Source: an uncultured Clostridia bacterium (lineage in GTDB: Bacteria > Bacillota > Clostridia > Oscillospirales > Oscillospiraceae). Taken from it: 7,557 bases of DNA. Positions 1 to 5,999 of the stretch are shown here, piece by piece. The DNA is taken from positions 1 through 7,557 of the forward strand of contig CAMVJF010000078.1 of NCBI GenBank assembly GCA_947167725.1. Direction: 5' to 3'. Within the stretch, counting starts at the first letter, position 1. Each line of letters opens with the position of its first letter. Below the pieces are notes generated by a model that saw only the letters and a program-made list of their open reading frames with translations, did no database searches and was not told where the DNA came from. A program made the translations under genes and the position numbers.

Positions 1-67
1 TCGCCAGCAGGATCAGAACCAGAAATATGATGGCAATCAAAGTGCCGGTATTCTTTTTCTTACTCAT
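1..67 (-). CDS. Start of a small gene with hydrophobic N-terminus (partial)
   Basis: Only the first 22 codons are inside the window; the gene runs off its left edge. The product begins MSKKKNTGT and goes straight into a run of about 13 hydrophobic residues (LIAIIF then LVLILLA). This is a short basic N-terminus followed by a membrane segment or signal peptide, so the protein is probably membrane-inserted or exported. The start is supported by an AGGAG ribosome binding site (76-80 on the minus strand) 8 nt upstream of the ATG at 67-65. It lies 33 bp downstream of the LRR gene on the same strand with no hairpin between them, so co-transcription with that gene is likely. The family cannot be named from so short a stretch; a sortase or other surface-protein accessory is possible, but nothing visible shows it. 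Confidence 0.7.
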   Translation of the reverse strand, partial: MSKKKNTGTLIAIIFLVLILLA

Positions 68-100
68 GGCTTTTTCTCCTGTAAAACACGTTTGACTGCA

Positions 101-3100
101 TCAAGAACGGCTGGCAAAGTAAGCCTCGGCTGCTTTATTGTAGTTATACAAACCCTTGACCAGATTGACAAGGTTCTGGTCGCCCTTGCCGCCGGACTTC
201 AGCACGGTGTAGACAAAGCTCAGCGCGCTGTAATTCTCAATGGAGGCGACGACCTTGCCGGACTTGTTCTTGACCTGAAGCGTAAAGGAATTATCAAGAT
301 CCTTGGCGCTGATGTGCGGGATGTCGACGTAGTACTCGCCGTCTTTCTCGACGGGAGTGACCTTATTGCCGCCCACGGTGAAGGTGTAATCGCCGATCTG
401 GCCCTTCGTGAGCTTGAAGTAGTGGCGGATCGTCGTCTCGGATCTGAGGATCAGAGAGGAGCCGTTGTGGGTGACGCCGCCATCGTAACTGCCGGTGATC
501 TTCGGCTCGTAGCTCTTCACGGAGTCGACGGAGACGCCGTTGATCTCGGAGAGCATCTCGCCCGTCACGGTAACGCCGGCATCATTGTACTTGAAGTTGA
601 GCTGCGCGAAATAGCCATAGTCGGACATGCGGTCGAGCAGCGTCAGAAGCAAGGTGTTGGAAGTGCTCGCATGCGCAAGGTCAAAGTACTTCTGAACGGA
701 GAAGTTGTAGCCGGTGCTGACGTCAGTACCGTCATTCAGGTGCATCGGGAAGAGGTTGCCGTCGGAATCAAAGATCTTGAATACGACATTGTCGCGCATC
801 TCCTTGGCCGCCACATACTGTGTAAAGAGATATTCGCCGTTCGCATTTGGCGTCGGGAAGTCAAGGCTGGTGCCGTTGAGCTCGGCGTGCGCCTTGCCGC
901 TGATCTCAAAGTCATCGGGAACGACCACATAGAAGTTCAGACCGACATTGCCCTTCAGGAAGAGGCTTCTGCTAACAATGGTCGCAAAGCTGTCGGCGCT
1001 GAGCTTGACGGAAGGATCGACACAGAGCATCTGCGCATAGAGCGCGGTGCCGCTCGGCGAGAGGCCGTAGGGCAGCTTTGCAAGTCTGTCGGAAGTAAAG
1101 GGAACACTTTCGATCCAATAGCAGTCAGCCGTGACGGGAGAAGTAACGGAATCCTTCTTGCCGTCCTTGTAGGTATTGCCGAGAGCCGGGTTGGAGCTAA
1201 AATCAAGGGTCTTGATCTTCGTCACCGCAACGTCAAGGACCTTCAGAGCCGGGCAGCCGCTGATGTCGATCGAGGAGAGAGAGGTCGAGCGGCAGTTCAG
1301 CTTCATAAGGGATGCGTTGGAGTTGATCGTCAGCGTGCTGAGCGGGTTCTCAGAGCAGTCGACCGCGCTCAGGGACTTGTTCGCGCTGATGTTCAGAGCG
1401 GTGAGTTTGTTCTTCGCACAGTCAAGCAGCTCGAGCGAGAGCAGACGGCTGAGATCCAGAGAGGTGATCGAGTTGTCGTAGCAGATGAGCGTCGTGAGCG
1501 CGACGCACTGGCTGATATCCAGCTTGGTCAGCTTACAATGGCTGCAGAAGAGCTCGGTGAGTTTGTCGTTGGCCGTGAGGTTCAGCGCGGTCATCTCAAC
1601 ATTGTCACATTTGAGGCTCGTCAGCTTGACATTCTTGCTCAGATCCAGGCTGCTCATCTTGCAGCCGCTGACATTGAGTTCTTCCAGATCGGTAAAGTGC
1701 TCGATGCCCTTGAGGTTTTTGATCTCCATGCCGTGAAGGTCGAGGTTCTTGACGACCTCGATCTCCTGCTGGGACAGACGCAGGCTGGCATCGGTGTCAA
1801 TGTTCGTCTTGACATAATTGAGGAAGACCTCATCGGGGAAATGCGCAGCGTCGACCGGAATGCCCTCGGACAGGGCGGCGACCTCAACGATCTTGGGCGT
1901 GTGACACACTTCGCATTCGTAAATAAGCTTGCCGGGAAGCGTCTCGGTCGGAGCAGGATTGTAAATGCCGGTGCTCTTCCACTTGTGCTCAAAGGGAACC
2001 GAAACGGTTTTCTTTTTGCCACACTTATCGTACTGGCAGGTGTAGGTCATCGTGCCGGGCGTTTCCGTGGAGCAGTCGGGCTTGGGATCCAGCTTGCCCT
2101 TATCCCACTTGGGCAGGTGCGTCACAGCCGTGGTGGAGTCGTAGCCAAGAACAATGGCGCCGTCGACAAAAGAATCGATGCCGCTCGCCGTGGTCTTATC
2201 CTTCGTGTGAACAAGGTTTACAAAGGTGGCGTTCTTGTCGATATTGAGCGTCTTGATCGTATTTCCGCTGCAGTTGAGGTATTTGAGGTTGGTGTTCTTG
2301 GTGATGTTGAGCGCGGTGAGCTTGTTGACGCGGCAGTTGAGCGTCTGCAGATTCGTACAGGCAGCAACGTTGAGAGAAGCCAGGCTGTTCTGCGGGCAGA
2401 GCACCGTGATGAGCGCGGTGTTCTTGGAAAGATCGAGAGCCGTCAGCTTGTTGCTGGTACAATCGAGAGAACTGAGCGCGGTGTTCTTGGAAAGGTCAAG
2501 CTTCGCGATCTGGTTTTTGCCGCAGTTCAGTGTCGTGAGCGCGGTGTTCTTGGAAAGATCGAGCGCGGTCAGACTGTTGTTCTCGCAGTTGAGCGTCTTG
2601 AGCTTGGTGTTTGCGCTCAGGTCGAGAGCGGAGAGGCTGTTGTTGCTGCAGTCGAGCTTTTCCAGATTGATGAAATGCTCGATGCCGCGCAGAGAGACGA
2701 TCCCCTTCCCGCTGACGTTGATTTCTGTGACCGCGGTGAGCTCGGTAGCGCTGAGGAAACCGTCCGGCGTGCCGGTATCAAAGGTCTTCACATACTCGAG
2801 GAAGTTCGGGTCATAGAAGTTCTCGGCCGTGATGCGAACGCCGGTGACGGTCGTCTTCGGGATGACCTCGGTCTCGGTATAGGTGCAGCCTGCGTATTTG
2901 CACTTGTAGGTGCGAACGCCGTCCGTCGTCTCGGTCGGCTCGGTCGTGACCGTGCCGTCATCCATGAAGTGGTCAATCTTCGGGATCTCTTCGGTCTTGG
3001 TACGGTCGCAGAGCGAGCAGGTGTAGGTCCGCTCGCCGACCTCATAGCACTTGGCTTCTTTGGTCACGACGCCCTCGCCCCAGACAGGCAGATGGGAGAC

Positions 3101-3925
3101 CTCGACCGCGGCGTCAAAGCGAAGCAGATAGGAGCCATCCTGATACTCGCGGGGATTAGCCTCCGGGTTGGTGGGTCCCTTATCATGCACGAGCGTCTCA
3201 AGAACCGAGCTGCTGTTGATCGACAGCGCCGTCAGGCCGCAGCCGCTGCAGTCCAGAGAGGTCAGCGAGGAGAGGCCGCTGATGTTCAGCGACGTGAGCG
3301 TGGCCATATTGGAGCAGTCCAGCTTTCTCAGCGCGACATTCGCGCTCAGATCCAGTGACGTGATGCTGTTGCCACTGCAGTCGAGCTCCTCAAGAGAGGT
3401 GAAGAAGGCAATGCCCTGCAGGCTTGTAAAGCCGGACGAAGGCTTGTTGATGATCTTGGCCTGAGCAAGCTCGTCATTCGTAAGAACGTCGTCGTCCTTG
3501 ATCGTGTCGAAGCTGACGTTTACAAAGTCTCTGAACGAAGCGTCCGGGAAGTTGGTTTCATCGATGACAACGCCCGTAAGCTCCTTGACCTTCAGAACGA
3601 TCGTAAAGGCTTCCGTTTTGGCGACGGCGCCGGGATTGAGCGTATAAGTAGCATCGTCACCGGAGAAGGTCTTCTTGACTTCGTTGAACGAAGTGTCGCC
3701 GTTCACCTCCGAAGAGAGGAGCTCATAGCCGGTGGGTACAAAGCTCAAAAACGTGTAGGTGGTGTCGGCCTCCAGGCTGAGCTGCTTACTCAAAGAAGCG
3801 ATCTCAACATTGCCCTCGTCGATAAACTTGACCGAGATATTAAAATCTCCGGCCGCGCTTGCCGCAACGGGGAAAAGCGAGATGAGCAGGCAGATCATCA
3901 GGAGCGTGCTTAAGAACCTTTTCAT
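101..3925 (-). CDS. Secreted three-module leucine-rich-repeat surface protein
   Basis: This 1274-residue protein has a classic signal peptide (residues 1-25, MKRFLSTLLM then a hydrophobic core, likely cut after AASA). Residues 27-118 are beta-rich (VKFIDEGNVEI) and loosely resemble MucBP domains. Three modules follow, each opening with an 'NFPD.xF..(F/Y)V' segment containing a degenerate EF-hand-like loop (about 119-175, 361-415, 688-740), then 21-residue leucine-rich repeats (about 176-247, 416-573, 741-910). Modules 1 and 2 end in linkers with Cys pairs (C303/C306, C342/C347, C630/C635, C671/C674). The LRR consensus, LxxLxCxxNxLxxLDLxxN, matches the IRREKO-type bacterial class. Residues about 980-1274 form two copies of a beta-rich plus helix domain, the first containing KGNVGLNFYV. 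No LPXTG, SLH or transmembrane anchor is visible. The start at 3925 is fixed by GGAGG at 3938-3934, 8 nt upstream. By type it is an extracellular binding or adhesion protein; the ligand is unknown. It is probably the first gene of an operon with the partial gene at 67-1. Confidence 0.93.
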   Translation of the reverse strand: MKRFLSTLLMICLLISLFPVAASAAGDFNISVKFIDEGNVEIASLSKQLSLEADTTYTFLSFVPTGYELLSSEVNGDTSFNEVKKTFSGDDATYTLNPGAVAKTEAFTIVLKVKELTGVVIDETNFPDASFRDFVNVSFDTIKDDDVLTNDELAQAKIINKPSSGFTSLQGIAFFTSLEELDCSGNSITSLDLSANVALRKLDCSNMATLTSLNISGLSSLTSLDCSGCGLTALSINSSSVLETLVHDKGPTNPEANPREYQDGSYLLRFDAAVEVSHLPVWGEGVVTKEAKCYEVGERTYTCSLCDRTKTEEIPKIDHFMDDGTVTTEPTETTDGVRTYKCKYAGCTYTETEVIPKTTVTGVRITAENFYDPNFLEYVKTFDTGTPDGFLSATELTAVTEINVSGKGIVSLRGIEHFINLEKLDCSNNSLSALDLSANTKLKTLNCENNSLTALDLSKNTALTTLNCGKNQIAKLDLSKNTALSSLDCTSNKLTALDLSKNTALITVLCPQNSLASLNVAACTNLQTLNCRVNKLTALNITKNTNLKYLNCSGNTIKTLNIDKNATFVNLVHTKDKTTASGIDSFVDGAIVLGYDSTTAVTHLPKWDKGKLDPKPDCSTETPGTMTYTCQYDKCGKKKTVSVPFEHKWKSTGIYNPAPTETLPGKLIYECEVCHTPKIVEVAALSEGIPVDAAHFPDEVFLNYVKTNIDTDASLRLSQQEIEVVKNLDLHGMEIKNLKGIEHFTDLEELNVSGCKMSSLDLSKNVKLTSLKCDNVEMTALNLTANDKLTELFCSHCKLTKLDISQCVALTTLICYDNSITSLDLSRLLSLELLDCAKNKLTALNISANKSLSAVDCSENPLSTLTINSNASLMKLNCRSTSLSSIDISGCPALKVLDVAVTKIKTLDFSSNPALGNTYKDGKKDSVTSPVTADCYWIESVPFTSDRLAKLPYGLSPSGTALYAQMLCVDPSVKLSADSFATIVSRSLFLKGNVGLNFYVVVPDDFEISGKAHAELNGTSLDFPTPNANGEYLFTQYVAAKEMRDNVVFKIFDSDGNLFPMHLNDGTDVSTGYNFSVQKYFDLAHASTSNTLLLTLLDRMSDYGYFAQLNFKYNDAGVTVTGEMLSEINGVSVDSVKSYEPKITGSYDGGVTHNGSSLILRSETTIRHYFKLTKGQIGDYTFTVGGNKVTPVEKDGEYYVDIPHISAKDLDNSFTLQVKNKSGKVVASIENYSALSFVYTVLKSGGKGDQNLVNLVKGLYNYNKAAEAYFASRS
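1196..1705 (-). repeat. Tandem LRR units, module 3
   Basis: These are about eight in-frame 63-bp units coding residues about 741-910. Cysteines at 773, 794, 815, 836, 857 and 878 keep the exact 21-residue period. The DNA is clearly more diverged between units than in module 2, and the last units lose the Asn of the LxxN position (for example STSLSSIDISGC). The array ends in a Phe-containing LDFSSNPAL cap. Confidence 0.85.
2207..2665 (-). repeat. Tandem 63-bp LRR units, module 2
   Basis: These are about seven in-frame 63-bp units coding the 21-residue leucine-rich repeats of module 2 (residues about 421-573). Cysteines fall at 426, 447, 468, 489, 510, 531 and 552, exactly 21 apart. At DNA level three consecutive units share the plus-strand string gagcgcggtgttcttggaaa, starting at 2411, 2474 and 2537, exactly 63 bp apart. 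The near identity suggests recent expansion or gene conversion within the module. Confidence 0.9.
3185..3400 (-). repeat. Short LRR array, module 1
   Basis: This codes residues about 176-247, three to four leucine-rich repeats, the shortest of the three arrays. Cysteines at 183, 204 and 226 give spacings of 21 and 22, so one unit has a one-residue insertion (around SNMATLTSLNIS). The array ends in VLETLVHDKGPT, which parallels FVNLVHTKDKTT at the end of module 2; the two modules therefore share a terminal cap as well as an entry segment. Confidence 0.8.
3401..3571 (-). other. Module 1 entry segment, EF-hand-like
   Basis: This codes residues 119-175 of the LRR protein. It starts VVIDETNFPDASFRDFV and carries an acidic loop (D140, D144, D145, D146, then E152), ending in the GIAFFTSLEELDC transition into the repeats. 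The same segment recurs at 2845-2681 and 1864-1706, so it marks the start of each LRR module. The loop is one residue longer than a canonical EF-hand, so calcium binding is uncertain. Confidence 0.6.
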
Positions 3926-4003
3926 CTTTCATACCTCCAACAGCAAAACTAATACTGCAGCAGAACACAGTCTGCGCAGAAGAATACACAGTGCTGTAAG
4001 CGT

Positions 4004-4032
4004 ATTATAGCAAGTAAGGTTACAAAATGCAA
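4004..4032 (-). promoter_or_regulatory. Promoter for the LRR surface-protein gene
   Basis: Read on the minus strand, this has a -35 TTGCAT (4032-4027), a 17-nt spacer and a perfect -10 TATAAT (4009-4004) preceded by TGC, an extended -10. The predicted transcription start is near 3997, giving a leader of about 70 nt before the ATG at 3925. The -35 matches consensus only in TTG, so the extended -10 probably contributes much of the strength. One arm of the inverted repeat (4020-4029) overlaps this -35 and spacer, which is where a repressor could act. Confidence 0.7.
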
Positions 4033-4077
4033 GCGAAATCGAAAAGAAATTGTGAAAAAATTGCAACCATTTTGTAA
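4020..4077. promoter_or_regulatory. Candidate operator: 10-bp inverted repeat with phased TTG hexamers
   Basis: TTACAAAATG (4020-4029) and CATTTTGTAA (4068-4077) are exact reverse complements, separated by 38 bp. Between and including the right arm lie TTGTGA (4050-4055), TTGCAA (4061-4066) and TTGTAA (4072-4077), starting exactly 11 bp apart, about one helical turn. The left arm overlaps the -35 and spacer of the LRR promoter. This arrangement is what one expects of a protein-binding region, but no known regulator's consensus was recognised and chance in AT-rich DNA is not excluded. Confidence 0.4.
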
Positions 4078-4205
4078 TGTATTCCGACCGGCGTTTACAG
4101 TTAACAGAAAACTATGTATGCGGAAAGACCCCTTTTTGCTCTCTTTTTTCAGAAATCGACGAATAGAATCATTTTTCTCTTTTCGGATGAAAAAAGCTGT
4201 GTTAC

Positions 4206-4211
4206 TATATT
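4206..4211 (+). promoter_or_regulatory. Possible -10 of the dehydrogenase operon (weak)
   Basis: TATATT matches TATAAT at five of six positions, just upstream of the dehydrogenase ribosome binding site, within the AT-rich run TACTATATTAATAAT. No good -35 sits at 16-18 nt (the best is TTCGGA at 4182-4187). A transcript from here would have a leader of only about 20 nt. An alternative is TTTACA at 4094-4099, with a poor -10 near 4117. Confidence 0.3.
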
Positions 4212-4223
4212 AATAATTCTTAA

Positions 4224-4229
4224 GGGAGG
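4224..4229 (+). promoter_or_regulatory. Ribosome binding site that fixes the dehydrogenase start
   Basis: GGGAGG, inside AAGGGAGG, sits 7 nt upstream of the ATG at 4237. It decides between this start and the in-frame ATG at 4114: the 41 extra residues of the longer version match no part of the dehydrogenase family and would span the AT-rich intergenic region. Confidence 0.9.
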
Positions 4230-4236
4230 CGATCGC

Positions 4237-5241
4237 ATGAACATTTTGGCTTTTTGTCAGTTTCCCGAGGGTTACAACGAAAGCTTCCGTACACGTCTTC
4301 GAGAGATCTGTCCCGATGCGGTGATTGATTATGTCGGCGACTGCAGCTGGGATGAGGATGAGTATCATCGGAAGCTGCGCGACGCGGAAATCATCATCGG
4401 ACACACAAAGCCGAGCGATCTGCAGTATTGCCGTTGTCTCAAGGCGATGCTGATGGACATCGCGGGGGCGGACAGTTACCTGAAATCTTCTTGCTTCCCT
4501 GCGGACACCGTTTTGTGCAGCGCGAGCGGCGCATACGGCGTCGTCCTCGCAGAACACGCCGTCGCACTTGTAACGGCGCTTTGCCGCGATCTGCACCGCT
4601 ATGCCGAAAACAAACTGAATCATCGCTGGGATCGCTGCGTTCCGGACAAGCCGATCGAAGGAAGCACCGTCCTGATCCTCGGAGCGGGCGATATCGGGAT
4701 GAACACGGCGCGGCTGCTGCGGCCGATGGCGGGACGGATCGTCGGAGTAAGACGGGTGAAAAGAGAAAAGCCTGCTCTGTTCGATGAAATGATCAGCTTT
4801 GACGAGTTGGACGATTATCTTCCCCAGGCCGACATCGTTTGCTGCTCGCTCCCGGACACTCCGCAGACGATCCATCTGATGGACGCCAGAAGGATGCGGC
4901 TGATGAAAAAGGATGCGATCCTTGTCAATGTCGGACGGGGCTCGCTTATCCCGACGGATGATCTGGTCGAGGTCCTTCGCGAAGGACATTTGCGCGGCGT
5001 CGCTCTGGATGTATTCGAGAACGAGCCGCTCGGCCCGAACAGCCCGCTCTGGGACTGTGAAAGACTGATCATCACGCCTCATTCCGCAGGCAACGCCATC
5101 ACGCAGGAAAGCCCGACCAATCGGCGGATCTGCGAGATCATTTATCAGAATCTTGAAAACTATACGGCAGGGCGGCCTCTCGATCATGTGGTCGATCGAA
5201 AGACCGGCTACCGCACCACGGAGGAAAAATGCTGCAGCTGA
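4237..5241 (+). CDS. D-2-hydroxyacid dehydrogenase family protein
   Basis: This 334-residue cytoplasmic oxidoreductase interconverts a 2-oxo acid and a D-2-hydroxy acid using NAD(P)H, by family. The split substrate-binding domain occupies residues 1 to about 105 and the C-terminal tail. The Rossmann domain has GAGDIG at 149-154. The family signature is clear at 225-247 (KDAILVNVGRGSL), with catalytic Arg234, then LDVFENEPL with Glu263, and TPHSAG with His282, so the Arg/Glu/His catalytic set is complete. After the second Rossmann strand it has VGVRR (R172, R173) in place of the acidic residue usual in NAD enzymes, which suggests NADP(H). Length is normal for the family. The substrate cannot be told; glyoxylate/hydroxypyruvate reductase-like and phosphoglycerate dehydrogenase-like members share these motifs. 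Its last 13 bp overlap the next gene, so the pair is probably one translational unit. Confidence 0.92.
   Translation: MNILAFCQFPEGYNESFRTRLREICPDAVIDYVGDCSWDEDEYHRKLRDAEIIIGHTKPSDLQYCRCLKAMLMDIAGADSYLKSSCFPADTVLCSASGAYGVVLAEHAVALVTALCRDLHRYAENKLNHRWDRCVPDKPIEGSTVLILGAGDIGMNTARLLRPMAGRIVGVRRVKREKPALFDEMISFDELDDYLPQADIVCCSLPDTPQTIHLMDARRMRLMKKDAILVNVGRGSLIPTDDLVEVLREGHLRGVALDVFENEPLGPNSPLWDCERLIITPHSAGNAITQESPTNRRICEIIYQNLENYTAGRPLDHVVDRKTGYRTTEEKCCS
5220..5224 (+). promoter_or_regulatory. Ribosome binding site inside the dehydrogenase 3' end
   Basis: GGAGG lies 4 nt before the ATG at 5229, a short spacing, and within the last codons of the dehydrogenase gene. Ribosomes finishing the dehydrogenase at 5241 would clear this site, which favours translational coupling of the two genes. 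Confidence 0.65.
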
Positions 5242-5921
5242 AGCATCCATATATTTCTGTCGGATATCAGAACAGCCGCTCCTTCGGCGGGAGCCAGATG
5301 CAGTCCGGCTCAAAAACGATGCGCGAGGTCGGCTGCGGCGTGATCGCGGCGCTCGATCTGCTGCTCTATCTCAGGCGTTATCATGACGGCTGCGAGGGAG
5401 TTTTTTTCAAAGAAGCGGCGCAAGACGGCGTGATCGACGCGGAGGAATACGATCTTCTCTCCCAGAAGCTTTCACGCGCATATTTCCCTCTCATTCCGAA
5501 GCTCGGCGTCAACGGGCTGATGCTCGCCGCGGGACTGAATGTGTTCTTTCTCAGATATCACTTCCCTTTTCGCGCGCATTGGGGCATCGGGAGCCGCGGC
5601 CTCTTCGAGAGGATCGAAGAACTGCTCGGGGAGGATCTGCCCGTTATCCTCTCGATCGGGCCGAATTTCCCTCTGTTCTGGAAAAAAGACACGCTCCCCT
5701 TCTACGTTCCCTCTCACGGCGACACCCCCTGCAGCGCCTGCGAGGTACGGGCGCACTACGTCACCGTGACCGGGATCGACGAGCGATACCTCCATATTTC
5801 TTCCTGGGGCAAAGCCTACCTGATCGACCGTAATGAATACAGCGACTATATCCGCCACAGCAGCGGCAGCGTCGTGAGCAACATCGTGAGACTGCGCCGA
5901 ATTCCATCGCGCGAGAATTGA
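5229..5921 (+). CDS. Papain/C39-like putative cysteine peptidase, function unknown
   Basis: This 230-residue protein has no signal peptide or membrane segment, so it is probably cytoplasmic. Its motif order fits a papain-like (C39/C1-type) fold: a glycine-rich GGSQMQSG (20-27), a nucleophile-like motif REVGCGVIAALDLLLYL with Cys36 at the start of a helix, a strand LPVILSIGPNF (137-147), then HYVTVTGID with His176, followed by ISSWG (190-194). The last resembles papain's NSWG, but with Ser at the position of the catalytic Asn. A CxxC (C168, C171) sits just before His176. Residues 50-135 form a helical insert (PKLGVNGLMLAAGLNVFFLR). I recognise the general style from uncharacterised Clostridia proteins but know of no assigned substrate; it could be a peptidase, amidase, transglutaminase-like enzyme or an inactive fold. 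The 13-bp overlap with the dehydrogenase gene suggests the two products act together or are needed in step. The start is fixed by GGAGG at 5220-5224. Confidence 0.75.
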   Translation: MLQLKHPYISVGYQNSRSFGGSQMQSGSKTMREVGCGVIAALDLLLYLRRYHDGCEGVFFKEAAQDGVIDAEEYDLLSQKLSRAYFPLIPKLGVNGLMLAAGLNVFFLRYHFPFRAHWGIGSRGLFERIEELLGEDLPVILSIGPNFPLFWKKDTLPFYVPSHGDTPCSACEVRAHYVTVTGIDERYLHISSWGKAYLIDRNEYSDYIRHSSGSVVSNIVRLRRIPSREN

Positions 5922-5930
5922 AAGTCACTG

Positions 5931-5959
5931 TTGTAATGCCGGACGAATAATGTTAAAAT
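5931..5959 (+). promoter_or_regulatory. Promoter for the GPH sugar symporter gene
   Basis: A -35 TTGTAA (5931-5936) and a -10 TAAAAT (5954-5959) are separated by 17 nt, with TGT immediately before the -10 (extended -10). Expected transcription start is near 5966, a leader of about 35 nt. There is no terminator between 5921 and this promoter, so read-through from the dehydrogenase operon remains possible in addition. Confidence 0.7.
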
Positions 5960-5970
5960 AAGGTATCATA

Positions 5971-5983
5971 TCCGCAAAGCGGA
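5971..5983 (+). other. Small hairpin at the 5' end of the symporter mRNA
   Basis: TCCGC and GCGGA form a perfect 5-bp stem around an AAA loop, starting about 5 nt after the predicted transcription start. It lies upstream of the ribosome binding site GGAG (5989-5992, 7 nt before the ATG), which it leaves free. It may protect the 5' end of the transcript; it is too small to be a riboswitch. Confidence 0.45.
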
Positions 5984-5999
5984 GAAACGGAGAATAAGA

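Larger units (their letters stand above)
3926..4236. other. Divergent intergenic region, 311 bp
   Basis: This region separates the minus-strand LRR gene from the plus-strand dehydrogenase gene. It contains the LRR leader (3926-3997), which includes the 10-bp palindrome TCTGCGCAGA at 3971-3980. It also holds the LRR promoter, the TTG-hexamer and inverted-repeat cluster at 4020-4077, and an AT-rich stretch with weak plus-strand promoter candidates (4094-4211). No RNA gene, small ORF with a convincing ribosome binding site, or riboswitch was recognised. Its AT content is visibly higher than that of the flanking genes. Confidence 0.75.

Noticed and set aside
2207..2665. Regularly spaced repeats that could look like a CRISPR array
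   Set aside because: The period is exactly 63 bp, in frame, and codes leucine-rich repeats; there are no unique spacers between conserved palindromic repeats.
92..3358. A 1088-codon open frame on the plus strand, antisense to the LRR gene
   Set aside because: It is codon-in-register with the real gene, so its stops would need TTA, CTA or TCA codons in the LRR gene. That gene avoids those codons over this stretch, using CTG/CTC/CTT and AGC/TCC. The antisense product shows only repeats mirrored from the LRRs, with no signal peptide, credible ribosome binding site or family motif.
3940..3997. Leader of the LRR gene as a possible riboswitch (ACAGCA/TGCTGT ends, TCTGCGCAGA palindrome, imperfect ACTGTGT repeats)
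   Set aside because: The pairings are short and compete with one another, the leader is only about 70 nt, and no known aptamer core was recognised.
4114..4236. An upstream in-frame ATG that would lengthen the dehydrogenase by 41 residues
   Set aside because: No ribosome binding site precedes it, the extra residues do not fit the family, and AAGGGAGG stands 7 nt before the ATG at 4237.
4210..5313. A 367-codon minus-strand open frame across the dehydrogenase gene
   Set aside because: The plus-strand frame has a complete dehydrogenase signature and a strong ribosome binding site; the antisense product has no recognisable domain.
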